Positions 1-6,368 of a DNA stretch of 40,121 nucleotides are shown here, one piece after another; the stretch's first letter is position 1; each line of letters begins with the position of its first letter. This DNA comes from JAZNBI01 sp045586995 (lineage in GTDB: Bacteria; Bacillota; Clostridia; Oscillospirales; CAG-272): NCBI GenBank assembly GCA_045586995.1, contig JAZNBI010000021.1, positions 1-40,121 of the forward strand, read 5' to 3'. The position numbers and the translations under genes are program-made. The notes under the pieces are model-generated. The model saw only the letters and a program-made list of their open reading frames with translations. It was not told the DNA's origin and searched no databases.

Positions 1-1
1 G

Positions 2-220
2 CTGATAACCGGTCTGTGTAATCCACAGGTAGTAAGAACCGCGGAAATGATGGATATGAGATGTATTGTTTTTGTTCGAGGTAAAATTCCGCCCAAAGAA
101 GTAATCAATCTTGCGAACGAATCGGGTATTGTTGTACTCGCAACAGCCAAAAGAATGTACGTGGCGTGTGGATTGCTTTATGCGAACGGTCTGTCCGGAG
201 GAACTGTTGTAAATGAATAA
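2..220 (+). CDS. DRTGG-domain-like protein, C-terminal part (cut by window edge)
   Basis: An open frame runs in from the left edge and stops at TAA 218-220, leaving the last 72 residues. The visible part alternates hydrophobic strands and helices (IVFVRGKIP, then a strand IVVLATAKR, ending YANGLSGGTV). This resembles the DRTGG fold that often accompanies clostridial [FeFe]-hydrogenase genes. A second DRTGG-like gene lies further along the operon. The stop overlaps the next start by 8 bases, so the two are translationally coupled. The N-terminal part, which may hold CBS or other domains, lies outside the window. The family call rests on fold pattern and context and is only moderately sure. Confidence 0.6.
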   Translation: MITGLCNPQVVRTAEMMDMRCIVFVRGKIPPKEVINLANESGIVVLATAKRMYVACGLLYANGLSGGTVVNE

Positions 221-638
221 TGAGTATGTAAATTTCCATTTTGATATCGACGGAGATAATTTTGCGTCAGCCGGTGAAGCATCGGTGCAGATTAAAAAGC
301 TTTTGCGACAGATGGGATTTTCCGCTGAAATTATTCGTAGGATTTCGGTTTCTATGTATGAGGGCGAAATCAATATGGTTATACATGCAGACGGCGGTAC
401 TGCCGATGTCAATGTTTATTGTGATAAAATCGAGATAATTCTGTCGGACCGCGGTCCGGGAATTGAAAATATTGAGCTTGCTATGCAGGAAGGATATTCT
501 ACCGCACCCGATAATATTCGTTCACTCGGATTTGGAGCGGGTATGGGACTTCCGAATATGAAGCGTTATACAGATTCTATGAAAATTGAAACAGAGGTCG
601 GAAAGGGCACAACCGTTTATATGACAGTTAATGTCTGA
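213..638 (+). CDS. GHKL ATPase, RsbW-like anti-sigma/serine kinase type
   Basis: This 141-residue protein is a single ATP-binding domain of the histidine-kinase/RsbW type. The N box (YEGEIN, about residues 50-55) is followed by a G1 motif (DRGPGI) and a glycine-rich G2 lid (GFGAGMGLPN), with a C-terminal strand GKGTTVYMTV. It has no transmembrane segment and no phosphoacceptor histidine domain, so it looks like a soluble serine/threonine kinase or anti-sigma factor rather than a sensor kinase. The start is supported by GGAGGA at 197-202, ten bases upstream inside the preceding gene. Its place next to an H-cluster protein suggests it relays a redox or hydrogen signal. The partner protein is not evident here. 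Confidence 0.85.
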   Translation: MNNEYVNFHFDIDGDNFASAGEASVQIKKLLRQMGFSAEIIRRISVSMYEGEINMVIHADGGTADVNVYCDKIEIILSDRGPGIENIELAMQEGYSTAPDNIRSLGFGAGMGLPNMKRYTDSMKIETEVGKGTTVYMTVNV

Positions 639-659
639 TCCCGTCCAAAGAGGTGGCTT

Positions 660-1916
660 ATGTCTCAGTACATACATTCGGTTACTCTTGAACTGTCAAA
701 ATGCAAGGGCTGTACCAACTGCATAAAACGCTGTCCGACCGAGGCGATCCGCGTTCGCGACGGGCACGCCGTAATAAAACAAGAGAGATGTATAGATTGC
801 GGAGAATGTATACGTAATTGCCCTTATCAAGCAAAAAAATCAATATTTGATCATTTTGAGGATTTTGCAAATTACAAATATAAAATAGCGTTGCCGGCTC
901 CGGCACTTTTCGGACAATTTGAAAATCTCGATGACGTGGACTATGTTCTTACCGCGTTGATAGAATGTGGGTTTGACGATGTGTTCGAGGTTTCCAGGGC
1001 GGCAGAGATAATTACGGAATATACTCGCAGCTATATGAAGCAAGAGGAAATTCAAAAGCCGGTTATAAGCTCGGCTTGCCCTGCTATCGTTCGGCTTATC
1101 AGTCTTAGGTTTTCTTCGCTTTGCGATAATTTTTTGCCGTTGCTTCCTCCTATTGAGCTTGCGGCGCGTGAAGCTCGCAGAATCGCGTTGGAAAAGCACC
1201 CCGAGCTTAATGATGACGATATAGCGGTTTTGTTTATCTCGCCGTGTCCCGCGAAAATCAGTTATGTGAAAAATCCAATAGGTGCTGTGAAAACGGCTGT
1301 TACAGGCGCTCTTTCAATCAATGAGTTTTATTTTAAAATCCGTGCAAAATTAAAAGAGATCAAAGACCCATTGCCGTTATCAAAAACGGGAATAATAGGT
1401 ATTAATTGGGCCGCCTCGGGCGGAGAAGCTACCGGTTTGCTTTCTGAAAAATATCTCGCTGCAGACGGTATTGAAAATTGTATCCATGTGTTGGATGAAA
1501 TCGAAAACGGTATCATTCACAATCTTGAATTTGTTGAGCTTAATGCTTGTATCGGGGGCTGTGTCGGCGGTACGCTTAACGTGGAAAATCCTTTTGTGGC
1601 AAAAGCGCGATTGAGGTCTTTAAGAAAATATCTTCCCGTTTCAAGAAACCGTTCGCTTTCCGAAACAAATCTTCCAGATGACGTTATGATGGATTATCCG
1701 ATTGCCGATAATCGTTCGGATATACTTTCAAATGACAGATTGACTGCGATTAAAAAGATGGCGGAAATAGAAGCGATATACAAAGAGCTTCCGCATCTTG
1801 ATTGCGGTTCTTGCGGAGCACCGAACTGTCACGCTCTCGCCGAAGACATTATCAATAAGGAAGCAACAGAATACGATTGCTTGATCAAATTAAGGGAAAA
1901 CCACAAGAAAAAATGA
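660..1916 (+). CDS. HydS-like [FeFe]-hydrogenase domain protein with extra 4Fe-4S domain
   Basis: The 418-residue protein starts with a two-cluster ferredoxin domain (CxxCxxCxxxC at 15-25 and 44-54). A hydrogenase H-cluster domain follows, then a C-terminal 4Fe-4S motif C382-x2-C385-x4-C390-x16-C407. The three H-cluster loops are divergent: L1 reads SSACPAI rather than TSCCPGW, L2 reads SPCPAK (C196, K199), and L3 reads NACIGGCVGG (C297, C301). By proline alignment, four cluster cysteines remain (C140, C196, C297, C301), but the neighbouring cysteine normally used for proton transfer is alanine. That pattern recalls sensory hydrogenases. No PAS domain is present. SD AGAGGTGG lies just before ATG 660. 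I infer a redox or hydrogen sensor rather than a high-rate enzyme. Confidence 0.82.
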   Translation: MSQYIHSVTLELSKCKGCTNCIKRCPTEAIRVRDGHAVIKQERCIDCGECIRNCPYQAKKSIFDHFEDFANYKYKIALPAPALFGQFENLDDVDYVLTALIECGFDDVFEVSRAAEIITEYTRSYMKQEEIQKPVISSACPAIVRLISLRFSSLCDNFLPLLPPIELAAREARRIALEKHPELNDDDIAVLFISPCPAKISYVKNPIGAVKTAVTGALSINEFYFKIRAKLKEIKDPLPLSKTGIIGINWAASGGEATGLLSEKYLAADGIENCIHVLDEIENGIIHNLEFVELNACIGGCVGGTLNVENPFVAKARLRSLRKYLPVSRNRSLSETNLPDDVMMDYPIADNRSDILSNDRLTAIKKMAEIEAIYKELPHLDCGSCGAPNCHALAEDIINKEATEYDCLIKLRENHKKK

Positions 1917-1946
1917 TTTATTATATTTTCCGAGGGGATGATTTTT

Positions 1947-2273
1947 ATGAATGTAAAAGAGCTTGCTCAAAAATTAAATCTCGAAATAATAAATCTTTCC
2001 GATGGCGACAGAGAGATTCGCGGCGGATACGTCGGTGACCTTTTGAGTTGGGTAATGGGGCGAGCGTCGGCTGACGATGCGTGGGTGACTATTATGTCAA
2101 ATCTCAATGTAATTGCGGTTGCGTCGCTCGTCGATGTTGCCTGTGTGGTTATTGCAGAGGGTGTAAAATTGGAAGATGATGTTATCCAAGCCGCAATTTC
2201 TCAAAACATAAACGTTCTTAAGAGCGATAAAAATGCTTTTAAGGTTTGCGCTGATATTTCGAATTTATTATGA
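1947..2273 (+). CDS. DRTGG-domain protein
   Basis: A 108-residue protein with the alternating strand/helix pattern of a DRTGG domain (GGYVGDLLSWVMGRA, then NVIAVASLVDVACVVIAEG and NINVLKSDKNAF). This family has no established biochemical activity, although related domains sit beside CBS domains in nucleotide-sensing proteins. An in-frame ATG at 1938 directly abuts the GAGGGG ribosome binding site at 1932-1937 and cannot use it. The ATG at 1947 has a nine-base spacing and was chosen. Its last codons overlap the PHP gene by four bases (ATGA). It is the second DRTGG-type gene in this hydrogenase operon, which suggests that a pair works together. Confidence 0.8.
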   Translation: MNVKELAQKLNLEIINLSDGDREIRGGYVGDLLSWVMGRASADDAWVTIMSNLNVIAVASLVDVACVVIAEGVKLEDDVIQAAISQNINVLKSDKNAFKVCADISNLL

Positions 2274-3007
2274 GTAAATATTTTTACGATTTACATATAC
2301 ATTCGTGCCTATCCCCGTGCGGTGATGATGATATGACTCCCAATAATATTGCGGGAATGTCGGCTTTAAAGGGGCTTAATATCGTTGCCTTGACCGACCA
2401 TAATTCCTGCAAAAATTGCCCTGCGTTTTTTGACGCTTGCAAAAAGCAGGGAATCATTCCGATTGCCGGAATGGAACTGACCACCGCAGAGGATATACAT
2501 ATAATTTGCCTTTTCAAAAATCTTGAGGACGCAATGGCGTTTGATGCTGAAATTTATGAGCATATTATGCCCGTAAAAAACAACTCGGATATTTTTGGAA
2601 ATCAAATTATAACAGATTCAGAGGATGTTCAGATCGGCACAGAAGATAGATTGCTTATTTCGGCAACCGATTTGTGGATGTCTGATGCCATAAAGCTTGC
2701 TAAATCGTATGGTGCACATGTTCATCCCGCGCATATCGACAGAGAATCAAACGGTATGATTTCGATTTTGGGAGATTTTCCGACGGAATACGGCTTTCTT
2801 TTTTCGGAATATAACGATTCTTCGAAAATTCCGATTTATAGAGATAAATATCCGCAATTAAAATGTGTTGAGCCACTGGTTTGCTCGGATGCTCACAATT
2901 TGTGGCAGATCAATGAGGCGGAGAATTTCTTTGAAATTGATGACGAGATATACAGCTCGTCGGTTATTCGTTCTAAGCTTTTTGAGCTTTTTGATTCTCA
3001 AAAATAA
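2270..3007 (+). CDS. PHP-domain metal-dependent phosphoesterase
   Basis: A 245-residue stand-alone PHP domain. The metal-binding signature is visible in order: DLHIHSCLSPCG (H9, H11), LTDHN (D43, H44), GMELTT, a histidine cluster HVHPAHIDR, and a late CSDAH. This is the set of His/Asp/Glu ligands expected for a trinuclear-metal phosphoesterase. Length and layout match the small YciV/TrpH-type PHP proteins rather than histidinol phosphatase or DNA polymerase PHP domains. The start ATGA overlaps the DRTGG gene. PHP proteins recur in clostridial hydrogenase operons, but the substrate is unknown. It could clear a nucleotide signal or repair damaged NAD(H), but neither is shown. Confidence 0.85.
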   Translation: MSKYFYDLHIHSCLSPCGDDDMTPNNIAGMSALKGLNIVALTDHNSCKNCPAFFDACKKQGIIPIAGMELTTAEDIHIICLFKNLEDAMAFDAEIYEHIMPVKNNSDIFGNQIITDSEDVQIGTEDRLLISATDLWMSDAIKLAKSYGAHVHPAHIDRESNGMISILGDFPTEYGFLFSEYNDSSKIPIYRDKYPQLKCVEPLVCSDAHNLWQINEAENFFEIDDEIYSSSVIRSKLFELFDSQK

Positions 3008-3025
3008 AATTGATTGATTTATAAT

Positions 3026-3045
3026 TAAATTAAATTAAATTAAAT
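3026..3045 (+). repeat. TAAAT pentanucleotide repeat, four copies
   Basis: Four perfect TAAAT units sit in the 55-base gap between the PHP gene and the NuoE-like gene, ending directly at the GGAGG ribosome binding site (3046-3050). This is the only break of this kind inside the hydrogenase operon. A TATAAT hexamer at 3020-3025 adjoins the repeat, but no convincing -35 box lies 16-18 bases upstream. Unpaired A/U-rich sequence before an SD often raises translation. Confidence 0.8.
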
Positions 3046-3062
3046 GGAGGATTTTTTTCAGT

Positions 3063-3557
3063 ATGAAAAAGAAAATGACCACAGTTATGTTCCGTGGTAC
3101 AAAATCTCAAGAAGAGCAATTGATTGCTGCTATTGAGCTTTACCGCGGTACGCCGGGGGCACTTATGCCTGTCCTTCAAAAAGCGCAGGATATCTATGGA
3201 TATCTTCCTGTTGAAGTACAGAAAATAATTGCAGAGAAGATGGATATTTCGATGGAAGAAGTTTACGGAGTTTCTACATTCTACTCTCAATTCGTGCTCA
3301 ATCCCAAAGGAGAAGTTGCGATTTCCGTATGCCTTGGAACAGCTTGTTATGTAAAAGGAAGCGCTGACGTTGTCGACAGAGTTTCCGAGTTGCTTGGCGT
3401 CTCGGTTGGTTCAACATCACCCGACGGAAAATATTCGCTCGAAGCTACCAGATGTATCGGAGCTTGCGGACTTGCACCCGTTATGACTATTAACGATGAT
3501 GTGTACGGCAAGCTTAAAAAGACTGATGTAGACGATATTCTTGCTAAATATAAATAA
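3063..3557 (+). CDS. hndA: NAD-linked hydrogenase subunit, NuoE-like [2Fe-2S] protein
   Basis: The 164-residue protein matches NuoE/HydC/HndA along its length. It has an N-terminal helical part (ELYRGTPGALMPVLQKAQ), the conserved VYGVSTFYSQF stretch, and a thioredoxin-like [2Fe-2S] domain with C90-x4-C95 and C131-x3-C135. In the soluble hydrogenase this subunit passes electrons between NAD(H) chemistry on the NuoF-like subunit and the rest of the complex. The ATG has a GGAGG twelve bases upstream. The order hndA, GHKL gene, hndB, hndC, hndD follows. The name HydC is equally used for this subunit in HydABC-type complexes. Confidence 0.93.
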   Translation: MKKKMTTVMFRGTKSQEEQLIAAIELYRGTPGALMPVLQKAQDIYGYLPVEVQKIIAEKMDISMEEVYGVSTFYSQFVLNPKGEVAISVCLGTACYVKGSADVVDRVSELLGVSVGSTSPDGKYSLEATRCIGACGLAPVMTINDDVYGKLKKTDVDDILAKYK

Positions 3558-3566
3558 TTTCCCGAA

Positions 3567-4109
3567 ATGAAGGAGTTATCTCTCAATATACTTGATATTG
3601 CGAAAAATTCGGTTACTGCAGGTGCAGATAAAATTTGTATTTTTCTTGATACCGACGAAGACGGTTTGTTAAAGCTTACTATCTCGGATAACGGCTGCGG
3701 AATGGATGAAAAAACGCTCCAAAATGTTACCAACCCTTTTTACACGACCAGAACAACAAGAAAGGTTGGACTTGGGCTTCCTTTCCTGAAATTGGCAGCA
3801 GAGCAGGCAGGTGGAGGACTTTCCATTACATCATCGGTTGAAAAAGGAAATAGCGGGACTACGCTTGTTGCTACGTTTGATACTAAAAATATTGATTGTA
3901 TGCCTATAGGTGATATTGTTTACACGATTTGCATTTTAATTGCGGGAAGCCCCGATATAAATTTTTTGTTTAGAGATATAAACACAAAAAGAACGGTTGT
4001 GCTTGACACAGAAGAAATTCGAAATGTTCTTGGAGACAGCATATCTTTGGCAGAGCCGGAAATCCAAACATGGATAAGAGAATATTTAGAAGAACAGTAT
4101 AAAAATTAA
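3567..4109 (+). CDS. GHKL ATPase with extra C-terminal domain
   Basis: The 180-residue protein begins MKELSLNILDIAKNS, a start I recall as conserved in a clostridial family of hydrogenase-linked ATP-binding proteins. It has the N box (around N14), G1 DNGCGM (41-46), a conserved NPFYTT stretch, and G2 GLGLP (68-72). Residues from about 110 onward form a separate domain that I do not recognise. There is no phosphoacceptor histidine domain and no membrane segment. The start codon lies nine bases after the hndA stop, and the only SD-like AAGGAG covers codons 2-3, so initiation probably depends on coupling to hndA translation. It sits between two structural hydrogenase genes, which points to a role tied to that complex. 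Confidence 0.85.
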   Translation: MKELSLNILDIAKNSVTAGADKICIFLDTDEDGLLKLTISDNGCGMDEKTLQNVTNPFYTTRTTRKVGLGLPFLKLAAEQAGGGLSITSSVEKGNSGTTLVATFDTKNIDCMPIGDIVYTICILIAGSPDINFLFRDINTKRTVVLDTEEIRNVLGDSISLAEPEIQTWIREYLEEQYKN

Positions 4110-4147
4110 AATGATTTGAAAATTACAATAAACGGAGGGAAATATTT

Positions 4148-4516
4148 ATGAAATCTTTGGCGGAGCTTGCTGCAATAAGAGAAAGAATGCAGAGCAAAGT
4201 TGTTATTCGCGAAGGAGAAGGCGCTATTAGAGTTGTTGTCGGAATGGCAACATGCGGAATAGCCGCAGGTGCAAGACCTGTTCTTAAAGAGTTTGTCAGC
4301 GGTATAGCCGAGGCGGGCTTGTCTGATAAAGTTACCGTAACCCAAACCGGATGTATCGGTATTTGCCAATACGAGCCCGTAGTTGAGATCTTCGAGGACG
4401 GCAAAGAAAAGGTTACATACGTTAAGCTTGACGCTGAAAAGGCAAAAGAGATTATCGAAAAACATCTTAAAAACGGTCAGATTGTTACTGAATATACAAT
4501 CGGCGCAAATAAATAA
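4148..4516 (+). CDS. hndB: NAD-linked hydrogenase subunit, thioredoxin-like [2Fe-2S] protein
   Basis: This 122-residue protein resembles HndB and the (2Fe-2S) ferredoxin-domain proteins of clostridial hydrogenase operons. The signature is VGMATCGIAAGAR (C36), then QTGCIGICQYEP (C69, C73), followed by the strand-helix end of a thioredoxin fold. Only three cysteines occur in the entire protein, although a [2Fe-2S] cluster normally needs four ligands. The same may hold for the family, but I could not verify that. SD GGAGGGA lies about eight bases before ATG. It is likely the accessory electron-carrying subunit of the HndABCD complex. Confidence 0.88.
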   Translation: MKSLAELAAIRERMQSKVVIREGEGAIRVVVGMATCGIAAGARPVLKEFVSGIAEAGLSDKVTVTQTGCIGICQYEPVVEIFEDGKEKVTYVKLDAEKAKEIIEKHLKNGQIVTEYTIGANK

Positions 4517-4547
4517 TTGATTTTAGCATAAGGAAAGGAAAAAGAAA

Positions 4548-6350
4548 ATGATAAGAACACACGTACTTATCTGCGGCGGTACCGGTTGTACCTCTTCCGG
4601 CAGCGTTAAAATCAGTGAAGCGCTGACTGCTGAAATAGCCGCAAAAGGGCTTGCAGATGAAATTAAAGTAGTCGTTACCGGATGCTTTGGACTTTGTGCA
4701 CTCGGTCCGATTATGATCGTTTACCCTGAAGGAACATTTTACAGTAATGTTAATATTAACGATGTTCCTGAAATAGTTGAGGAGCACTTCCTCAAAGGAC
4801 GCCCCGTGGAAAGACTTGTATATCACGAAAAGAACGGCGTAACAGAAGATATTCATCATGCTACATCGCTTTCTGAAACCACTTTCTACAAGAAACAGAA
4901 GAGAGTTGCTCTCAGAAACTGCGGTGTTATAAATCCTGAAAATATTGACGAGTATATAGCAATGGATGGATACAGAGCACTCGGAAAGGTCCTCACGGAA
5001 ATGACACCCGATGAGGTTATCCAGTGCATTCTCGATTCAGGACTTCGCGGCAGAGGCGGCGGCGGATTCCCGACGGGTCTTAAGTGGAAATTTGCTTCCG
5101 GAAATCGCGGAAATGTAAAGAAATACGTTGCTTGTAACGCTGACGAAGGCGACCCGGGTGCATTTATGGACCGTTCTGTTCTTGAAGGTGACCCGCATGC
5201 TGTTCTTGAGGCAATGGCAATAGCAGGATATGCAATCGGTGCGGATGAGGGATATATTTATGTACGTGCCGAATATCCGATAGCAATTCATCGTCTTGAA
5301 ATCGCCATAAAACAAGCTCGTGAATACGGATTGCTCGGTAAAAATATTTTTGGTACCGATTTTAACTTTGATATTCAGCTTCGTTTCGGTGCAGGTGCAT
5401 TTGTTTGCGGAGAAGAAACCGCACTTATGACATCTATTGAAGGTAATCGAGGAGAACCGCGTCCGCGTCCTCCATTCCCTGCAGTAAAGGGACTTTTCGG
5501 TCAGCCGACAATTCTTAATAACGTTGAAACATATGCAAATATTTGTCAGATTATCCTCAACGGACCCGAATGGTTTGCATCTATGGGTACAGAAAAATCC
5601 AAAGGTACAAAGGTTTTCGCTCTCGGCGGAAAAATTACAAATACAGGACTTGTAGAAGTTCCCATGGGTACAACACTCAGAGAAGTTGTTGAGGAAATCG
5701 GCGGAGGAATACCTAACGGTAAGAAGTTTAAAGCGGCACAAACCGGCGGACCTTCCGGCGGCTGTATTCCCGCATCGCTTATCGATACTCCTATCGACTA
5801 TGATAATCTTATTGCGATCGGTTCTATGATGGGCTCAGGCGGTCTTATCGTTATGGACGAGGATACCTGTATGGTTGACCTTGCGCGCTTCTTCCTTGAG
5901 TTCACTGTTGATGAATCTTGCGGAAAATGTACGCCTTGCCGCGTAGGAACAAGACGTTTGCTTGAAATCCTCGATAAGATCATTTCGGGTAACGGCGAAA
6001 TGGAAGATTTGGATAAGCTTGAAGAATTGGCAAATTACATAAAGAGCGCATCTCTTTGCGGACTTGGTCAAACTGCACCTAACCCGGTTCTTTCTACACT
6101 CCGTTATTTCAGAGATGAGTATATTTCTCATATCGTTGATAAAAAGTGTCCTGCAGGCGTTTGCAAGAAGTTGCTTCAGTATAAAATTGATGCCGATAAA
6201 TGTAAGGGTTGTACCGCGTGTGCAAGAAAGTGTCCTGTCGGAGCTATTTCGGGCTCGGTTAAGAATCCTCATATTATCGATCTTCAAAAGTGTATCAAAT
6301 GCGGAGCTTGCCAGGAAACTTGTAAGTTTGGCGCAATCTATAAAGAATAA
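4548..6350 (+). CDS. hndC: NAD-linked hydrogenase flavin subunit, NuoF-like
   Basis: The 600-residue protein has the full HydB/HndC layout. An N-terminal thioredoxin-like [2Fe-2S] domain has C9, C14, C46 and C50. The FMN/NADH-binding NuoF domain contains GRGGGGFPTGLKW (168-180) and CNADEGDPGAFMDR. A 4Fe-4S site follows with C458-x2-C461-x2-C464 and C504. Two ferredoxin clusters close the protein (C552, C555, C558, C562; C582, C585, C588, C592). It binds FMN and oxidises or reduces NAD(H). In related trimeric enzymes it is the site of flavin-based electron bifurcation between NADH and ferredoxin. Whether this complex bifurcates cannot be read from sequence. SD GGAAAGGA precedes ATG. Confidence 0.95.
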   Translation: MIRTHVLICGGTGCTSSGSVKISEALTAEIAAKGLADEIKVVVTGCFGLCALGPIMIVYPEGTFYSNVNINDVPEIVEEHFLKGRPVERLVYHEKNGVTEDIHHATSLSETTFYKKQKRVALRNCGVINPENIDEYIAMDGYRALGKVLTEMTPDEVIQCILDSGLRGRGGGGFPTGLKWKFASGNRGNVKKYVACNADEGDPGAFMDRSVLEGDPHAVLEAMAIAGYAIGADEGYIYVRAEYPIAIHRLEIAIKQAREYGLLGKNIFGTDFNFDIQLRFGAGAFVCGEETALMTSIEGNRGEPRPRPPFPAVKGLFGQPTILNNVETYANICQIILNGPEWFASMGTEKSKGTKVFALGGKITNTGLVEVPMGTTLREVVEEIGGGIPNGKKFKAAQTGGPSGGCIPASLIDTPIDYDNLIAIGSMMGSGGLIVMDEDTCMVDLARFFLEFTVDESCGKCTPCRVGTRRLLEILDKIISGNGEMEDLDKLEELANYIKSASLCGLGQTAPNPVLSTLRYFRDEYISHIVDKKCPAGVCKKLLQYKIDADKCKGCTACARKCPVGAISGSVKNPHIIDLQKCIKCGACQETCKFGAIYKE

Positions 6351-6368
6351 GGAAGGAGAACAGTGGAA

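Noticed and set aside
5037..5741. Long reverse open frame of 234 codons inside hndC
   Set aside because: It lies antisense to a strongly conserved gene, has Cys/Phe/Ser-rich composition typical of a shadow frame, and no ribosome binding site or family motif.
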